64,000 nt of DNA from Corynebacterium urinipleomorphum (GTDB taxonomy: Bacteria > Actinomycetota > Actinomycetes > Mycobacteriales > Mycobacteriaceae): NCBI RefSeq assembly GCF_900155535.1, contig NZ_LT706965.1:278003-342002 (forward strand). The letters run 5' to 3'. This document shows positions 59,483 to 64,000 of the stretch, piece after piece. The translations under genes were made by a program, and so were the position numbers. Positions within the stretch are counted from its first letter, which is position 1. The number at the start of each line of letters is the position of its first letter. The notes beneath the pieces are model-generated. The model was given only the letters and a program-made list of their open reading frames with translations, was not told where the DNA came from and did no database searches.

Positions 59483-60910
59483 GTGGATAGACGCACCAAG
59501 ATTGTTTGTACTCTCGGACCTGCAGTAGCCAGCAAGGACGCAATCCTCGGACTCGTGCGTGACGGCATGGATGTCGCCCGCCTGAACTTTTCGCACGGTG
59601 ATTACCCGGACCACGAACAGAACTACAAGTGGGTGCGAGAAGCAACGGACGAGACCGGACACGCGGTAGGTATCCTCGCCGACCTTCAGGGGCCGAAGAT
59701 CCGTCTCGGCCGCTTCGGGGGCGACGGTAAGACCTATTGGGAGACCGGTGAAACGGTCCGCATCACAGTCGACGACATCGAGGGCACACATGACCGCGTG
59801 TCCACGACGTACAAGAACCTCGCGCAAGATGCGAAGCCGGGGGACCGCCTGCTTGTCGACGACGGCAAGGTCGCCCTCGTCTGCAAAGAAGTGGACGGCA
59901 ATGACGTGGTGTGCGAGGTCACCGAGGGTGGCCCCGTCTCCAACAACAAGGGCGTGTCGCTGCCGGGCATGGATATCTCCGTGCCGGCGCTCTCCGAGAA
60001 GGATAAAGCGGACCTGCGTTTCGCGCTGAACCTCGGCGTGGACTTCATCGCCCTGTCCTTCGTGCGCTCCCCGTCCGATGTGGACCTGGTCCACGAGATC
60101 ATGGACGAAGAGGGCCGCCGCGTCCCCGTCATTGCGAAGCTGGAGAAGCCGGAGGCTGTCGATGCACTCGAGTCCATCGTGCTCGCGTTCGACGCTGTAA
60201 TGGTCGCCCGTGGCGACTTGGGTGTGGAGATCGCGCTCGAGCAGGTGCCCCTGGTTCAAAAGCGCGTGATCCAGATTGCGCGCGAGAACGCCAAGCCGGT
60301 GATCGTGGCAACGCAGATGCTCGACTCCATGATCGACAATTCCCGCCCGACACGCGCGGAGGCCTCTGACGTGGCCAACGCTGTGCTCGACGGCACCGAC
60401 GCTGTCATGCTGTCCGGCGAGACCTCGGTCGGTGTGGACCCGCACAATGTCGTGCGCACCATGGACCGCATCGTCCGCGTGGCGGAGTCGATGGGCGATG
60501 TCCCTCCGCTCAACCACATCCCGCGGACGAAGCGCGGCGTGATTTCGTACTCCGCTCGAGACATCGCTGAGCGCCTCAATTCCCGCGCGCTCGTGGCGTT
60601 CACCAGTTCCGGTGAGACTGCCCGCCGAATGGCACGCCTCCACTCCCACCTGCCTCTGCTTGTGTTCACCCCGAACCAGGAGGTGCGTTCGCAGCTGGCT
60701 CTGACGTGGGGCGCGGAGACATTCCTGTGCCAAAAGGTGGACAACACCGACGAGATGATGAGTGTTGTCGATCAGTCGCTGCTGTCGCTGGAGAAGTACA
60801 AGGAAGGCGACACGATGGTCGTCGTGGCCGGCACCCCGCCTGGGGTCGCAGGCACGACCAACATGATTCACGTGCACCAGTTGGGCGAGGACACACGCCG
60901 CCCGCAGTAA
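59483..60910 (+). CDS. pyk: Pyruvate kinase
   Basis: Pyk makes pyruvate and ATP from phosphoenolpyruvate at the end of glycolysis. The N-terminus RTKIVCTLGPA, the catalytic Lys in VIAKLEKPEAV, the metal-binding VARGDLGVEIALEQVP and the TRAEASDVANAV motif are all visible. It has 475 residues. GTG 59483 follows AAGAAGGAAG by a short gap, a strong ribosome-binding site. A direct AGCTGAC repeat lies about 25-40 bases before it. Confidence 0.97.
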   Translation: MDRRTKIVCTLGPAVASKDAILGLVRDGMDVARLNFSHGDYPDHEQNYKWVREATDETGHAVGILADLQGPKIRLGRFGGDGKTYWETGETVRITVDDIEGTHDRVSTTYKNLAQDAKPGDRLLVDDGKVALVCKEVDGNDVVCEVTEGGPVSNNKGVSLPGMDISVPALSEKDKADLRFALNLGVDFIALSFVRSPSDVDLVHEIMDEEGRRVPVIAKLEKPEAVDALESIVLAFDAVMVARGDLGVEIALEQVPLVQKRVIQIARENAKPVIVATQMLDSMIDNSRPTRAEASDVANAVLDGTDAVMLSGETSVGVDPHNVVRTMDRIVRVAESMGDVPPLNHIPRTKRGVISYSARDIAERLNSRALVAFTSSGETARRMARLHSHLPLLVFTPNQEVRSQLALTWGAETFLCQKVDNTDEMMSVVDQSLLSLEKYKEGDTMVVVAGTPPGVAGTTNMIHVHQLGEDTRRPQ

Positions 60911-60924
60911 CGTCCAGTTCTGGT

Positions 60925-60930
60925 TACCCT
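60925..60930 (+). promoter_or_regulatory. Putative -10 box for the uvrA-like gene
   Basis: TACCCT is seven bases before ATG 60938 and supports that start over the GTG at 60932. Confidence 0.45.
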
Positions 60931-60937
60931 GGTGGGC

Positions 60938-63376
60938 ATGTCAGAAACACCTGAGTTGACCGCCGGAATCGAAGTCAGGGATGCTCACCTGCACAACTTG
61001 AGGAATGTGGATGTCGACATTCCGCGGGGCACTCTCGTCGCCGTGACGGGTGTGTCCGGTTCCGGCAAATCCTCCCTCGCCTTCGGCACCATTCACGGCG
61101 AGGGGCAACGGCGCTACCTTGAATCGGTGGCGCCTTTTGCGCGCCGTCTGATCGGATCAGCGGTCGATCCGCAAGTCAGTGAGGTCAACGGTCTTCCGCC
61201 GACCGTAGCCCTCCAACAGTCCATGTCCGGTGGCGGGGCGCGCTCCACAGTCGGTACGGTCTCCGCGCTGTCCAACAGCATCCGATTGCTCTATTCACGC
61301 GCCGGGAACAACCCGGAGGGGCTGTATTCCGATTCGTTCTCACCGAATACTCCTGAGGGCATGTGCCCGACATGCCAGGGGACAGGTGTGGTCCACGAGC
61401 CCACCGAGCATTCAATGGTGCCGGATCCGACGCTGTCGATTGAGGACGGCGCGATTCAGGCCTGGCCGGGAGCATGGGCGGGAAAGAACTTCCACGACAT
61501 CCTGGCCAATCTCGGTTACGACCTCGATTCACCGTGGCAGGACCTGCCACAGAAGGACCGGGACTGGATCCTGTTCACCGAGGAACGCCCAGTTGTGACC
61601 GTGAAGCCGCTGCGCGGTGAGACACAGATTCAGCGCAATTACAAGGGCACATGGCGGTCGGTGGCCAGCTACCTCACCAACACCCTCGCGGAGACCCAGT
61701 CCGACACGCTGCGCAAGCGCGTCCTGTCCTACATGGAGTCCCGGACTTGCGAGACATGCGACGGCCGCCGCCTCAACCCGGAAGCACTCAAAGTCACCTA
61801 TGCGGGCATGCCTATCGACGAGCTCGGTGCCCTGCCCCTCGACCGCGTCCACGCCATTCTGTCTGAGCAGGAACCGGAAGAGAATTCGGCCGAAGACCTG
61901 CTGCTCAAGCAGATTCTGCCTGCGCTTCAGTCGGCGCTCGACCTCGGTCTCGCGCACTTGAGTCTGGATCGCCCCGCACCGACACTGTCTGCGGGCGAGC
62001 TGCAGCGCATCCGGCTCGCTGCCCAACTGCGCTCGGGACTTTTCGGCGTCGCATACGTGCTCGATGAGCCGTCGGCAGGCCTGCACCCGGCGGAGCGCGA
62101 TGCTGTACTGGACATTTGCCGCCGCTTCATCGCCGCGGGCAATTCCGTCTTACTCGTGGAACACGACATGGAGTTGGTCGCGCAGACCGACTGGCTCGTC
62201 GACGTCGGCCCGCTCGCCGGCGAACAAGGCGGAAAGGTGGTCTACTCCGGCCCCACGAAAGACTACGACGCGGACACCCCAACCGCCCGCGCACTTAACA
62301 ACCGCACGCTCACGCTTAACGACGCACCACGCGACGCCACAGGAACGCTCGCACTGAACGGAGTGAACGCCCGGTCCATCGAAGGGCTCGATGTGGAATT
62401 CGGTTTGGGCCAGTTCACTGCCGTTGCGGGCGTGTCCGGGTCCGGAAAGTCCACGTTGGTCAGCAACGTTCTCGCCGGTGTTTTGTGCGAGGCGGCATCA
62501 GCTGTCACCGATGACGAGGACGAGGACGGGGAGCAAGAGGCGGGGGACTGGTACGTCGATAAGCGTTCCGGTTTCGATGCAGTGAGCCGCGTCGTGCAGA
62601 TCACCCAGAAGCCGATCGGCCGTACGCCACGCTCGACGCTTGCCACATACACCGGGCTTTTCGACGGTGTGCGAAAGCTCTTCGCCTCCACCGACGAATC
62701 CAAGAAGCGGACGTGGACGGTTTCGCGTTTCTCCTACAACGTGAAGCAGGGGCAGTGCCCGACGTGCGGCGGTGCCGGAAAGATCGAGGTGGAGCTGGTG
62801 TTCCTCCCCGGCTCTTACACCACCTGCCCGGACTGCCACGGAGCGCGCTACAACGACGAGACCCTCGAGGTGACATGGCAGGGTCGCACTATCGCGGACG
62901 TTTTGGACCTCACTGTCGACGAGGCTGCCGAAGTATTCGCCGACGAACCGAAGATCCTGCGGGCCGTGGAGACACTGCAGGCGGTCGGACTCGGATACCT
63001 GCGCCTAGGTCAGGGCGCCCCGGAGCTCTCTGGTGGTGAGGCTCAGCGCATCAAACTCGCCACAGAGTTGCAGCGGTCCCGCAATTCGCGCCGGGGCCAC
63101 ACGGTGTACCTCCTCGATGAGCCGACCACTGGGCTGCACCCTGCCGACATCCAGCTCCTGGTCACCGAGCTGAATAGCCTCGTTGACGCTGGCCAGACCG
63201 TCATCGTTGTCGAACACGACCTCTCGGTCATCGCGCAGGCTGACCGGGTCATCGAGATGGGGCCGGGTGCGGGTGCGGAAGGCGGGCAGATCGTCGCCGA
63301 CGGCACGCCCGCTGAGCTGGCGAGCCAGGACACCGCGACGGGACATGTTCTGAAAGCACGCAGCGCGGGGAGATAA
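60938..63376 (+). CDS. Short UvrA-like ABC ATPase (UvrA2 class)
   Basis: The 812-residue protein has the UvrA layout of two ABC ATPases with zinc modules: Walker A GVSGSGKSS near residue 41 and GVSGSGKST near residue 490, signatures TLSAGELQRI and ELSGGEAQRI, and zinc Cys pairs (CPTCQG, CETCDG, CPTCGG, CPDCHG). It is about 140 residues shorter than UvrA and lacks the UvrB-binding segment, like UvrA2 proteins linked to drug or damage tolerance. An acidic Asp/Glu stretch of about 15 residues lies near residue 527. It is probably not the main repair UvrA. Confidence 0.85.
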   Translation: MSETPELTAGIEVRDAHLHNLRNVDVDIPRGTLVAVTGVSGSGKSSLAFGTIHGEGQRRYLESVAPFARRLIGSAVDPQVSEVNGLPPTVALQQSMSGGGARSTVGTVSALSNSIRLLYSRAGNNPEGLYSDSFSPNTPEGMCPTCQGTGVVHEPTEHSMVPDPTLSIEDGAIQAWPGAWAGKNFHDILANLGYDLDSPWQDLPQKDRDWILFTEERPVVTVKPLRGETQIQRNYKGTWRSVASYLTNTLAETQSDTLRKRVLSYMESRTCETCDGRRLNPEALKVTYAGMPIDELGALPLDRVHAILSEQEPEENSAEDLLLKQILPALQSALDLGLAHLSLDRPAPTLSAGELQRIRLAAQLRSGLFGVAYVLDEPSAGLHPAERDAVLDICRRFIAAGNSVLLVEHDMELVAQTDWLVDVGPLAGEQGGKVVYSGPTKDYDADTPTARALNNRTLTLNDAPRDATGTLALNGVNARSIEGLDVEFGLGQFTAVAGVSGSGKSTLVSNVLAGVLCEAASAVTDDEDEDGEQEAGDWYVDKRSGFDAVSRVVQITQKPIGRTPRSTLATYTGLFDGVRKLFASTDESKKRTWTVSRFSYNVKQGQCPTCGGAGKIEVELVFLPGSYTTCPDCHGARYNDETLEVTWQGRTIADVLDLTVDEAAEVFADEPKILRAVETLQAVGLGYLRLGQGAPELSGGEAQRIKLATELQRSRNSRRGHTVYLLDEPTTGLHPADIQLLVTELNSLVDAGQTVIVVEHDLSVIAQADRVIEMGPGAGAEGGQIVADGTPAELASQDTATGHVLKARSAGR

Positions 63377-63514
63377 AGGTGGCAGACACCACTGCCTCCA
63401 CAACGGTCTCCCAACTGCCTCCACACACAAATGCAGCTACCAAGACGCAGCTAAACGCCGAAAAGGGGATGCGGACGTTTTGTTGGAGTGTTTCCGAGGA
63501 TTTTGTTCTCGTAG
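63377..63514. other. Intergenic DNA between the uvrA-like gene and the IS element
   Basis: ACTGCCTCCACA occurs twice (63391-63402 and 63414-63425). The boundary of the IS element is probably near 63468-63475, where a TG-starting, T-rich sequence begins, but the other end is outside the window. No gene is supported here. Confidence 0.4.
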
Positions 63515-64000
63515 TTACGCGCTTAGTAGTTGTCGGTGTTGGGCGATTGTCGTGTAGCCCGCACCGAGTGTCGACTTAAACCGTTTGTGGATGTAGAAGT
63601 CGATGTAGTCGTTAATGTAATCGATCATTTCGGCCTTCGTCATCTGTTTGGTTTGGGGCCGGCCGATGAGTCGTTCTTGTTTCATCGTCCCGAAAAAGCC
63701 CTCGACCCGGGCGTTGTCCCCGCTGTTTCCTCGCCGCGACAACGACGGGATATACCGCCAAGACTGAGCGCACCGCCCGTCTGGGGTGCACTGGGGGCAT
63801 GCGTTTGTGTCGTGTGCTGGGTCTGTGATCATCTCGACCCATTTCGTGCTGCGGTACAACCCGCCGCGATCGGAATGGATAATCGGCCGGGCACCGGCAG
63901 GTTTTTGTGCTTCGATAGCGCTGATCATCTCGGCGACAAGATCGTGGTTGGGTGAATCCGACATCGTCACTGCCACGGGCATCCCGTCGTAGAAGTCGAT
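63515..64000 (-). CDS. IS3-family transposase OrfB, C-terminal part
   Basis: This is the C-terminal end of a DDE integrase. The second catalytic Asp is in IIHSDRGG and the Glu in NARVEGFFGTMKQE. Between them is a Cys-containing insertion (ACPQCTPDGRC) that is unusual for the family. The frame is open to the window edge and continues beyond it (the codons before the first Met encode IDFYDG), so about 160 residues are visible. It is on the minus strand, ending near the uvrA-like gene. No frameshift was seen in the visible part. Confidence 0.9.
   Translation of the reverse strand: MDFYDGMPVAVTMSDSPNHDLVAEMISAIEAQKPAGARPIIHSDRGGLYRSTKWVEMITDPAHDTNACPQCTPDGRCAQSWRYIPSLSRRGNSGDNARVEGFFGTMKQERLIGRPQTKQMTKAEMIDYINDYIDFYIHKRFKSTLGAGYTTIAQHRQLLSA

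Noticed and set aside
63379..63579. A 66-codon frame crossing from intergenic DNA into the IS element
   Set aside because: It spans the probable IS boundary and is antisense to the transposase; there is no family resemblance.

Overview
The window looks like a chromosomal segment of a Corynebacterium species, or a very close relative. The evidence is the gene order: mraY-murD-ftsW-murG-murC-ftsQ-ftsZ-pgeF-yggS-sepF-yggT-wag31, then ileS behind a translational T-box, then dinB, lspA-rluD, dnaE, ilvA, treZ/treY/glgX, a his locus carrying impA, and lgt-pyk. There is no ftsA, the DNA is GC-rich, and many genes have a TAnnnT box 6-9 bases before the start codon (leaderless genes). No rRNA or tRNA gene and no CRISPR array was seen.

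Layout. 1-12.2 kb: the division and cell-wall (dcw) cluster on the plus strand, ending with wag31 and a terminator. 12.2-15.6 kb: ileS with its T-box leader, followed by a long inverted repeat. 15.7-16.4 kb: a VapBC-type toxin-antitoxin pair. 16.5-20.5 kb: DNA polymerase IV, a two-component system and a divergent membrane acyltransferase-like gene. 20.5-25.8 kb: secreted and cell-envelope genes (a membrane-anchored trypsin-like protease, two lipoproteins), asparaginase and an ABC-F ATPase. 25.8-31.6 kb: lspA, rluD, a small membrane protein, then a MacAB-like exporter (adaptor, ATPase, permease). 31.6-36.5 kb: dnaE and ilvA. 36.6-46.5 kb: treZ, treY and glgX on the minus strand, interspersed with a YigZ protein, an S4 protein and an exonuclease-BRCT fusion. 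46.5-48.6 kb: a TetR regulator, a lipoprotein and a DUF2567-like membrane protein. 48.6-56.7 kb: hisD-C-B, an MFS transporter, hisH-A-impA-hisF-hisI. 56.7-63.4 kb: a Trp-region membrane protein, a TrpC-like protein, lgt, pyk and a short UvrA-like ATPase. 63.5-64 kb: the end of an IS3-family transposase, cut by the window edge.

How the genes work together. The first block makes lipid-linked peptidoglycan precursors and builds the FtsZ/SepF/Wag31 division and polar-growth machinery. GlgX, TreY and TreZ together convert glycogen to trehalose, which corynebacteria need for mycolate glycolipids. Lgt and LspA process the lipoproteins seen in the window. The his block covers most of histidine synthesis; hisG and hisE are not here.

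The most interesting item is the TrpC-like protein at 57475-58314. It keeps the indole-glycerol-phosphate synthase fold motifs and the phosphate-binding end, but three catalytic positions are changed. It sits next to a Trp-region membrane protein, where other actinobacteria carry a his-trp supercluster. Several undescribed DNA structures also deserve attention: a 27-base inverted repeat after ileS, a 15-bp perfect hairpin over the vapB/vapC junction, a 26-base inverted repeat before hisH, a shared motif of identical spacing upstream of ftsZ and wag31, and back-to-back -10 boxes between treZ and yigZ.
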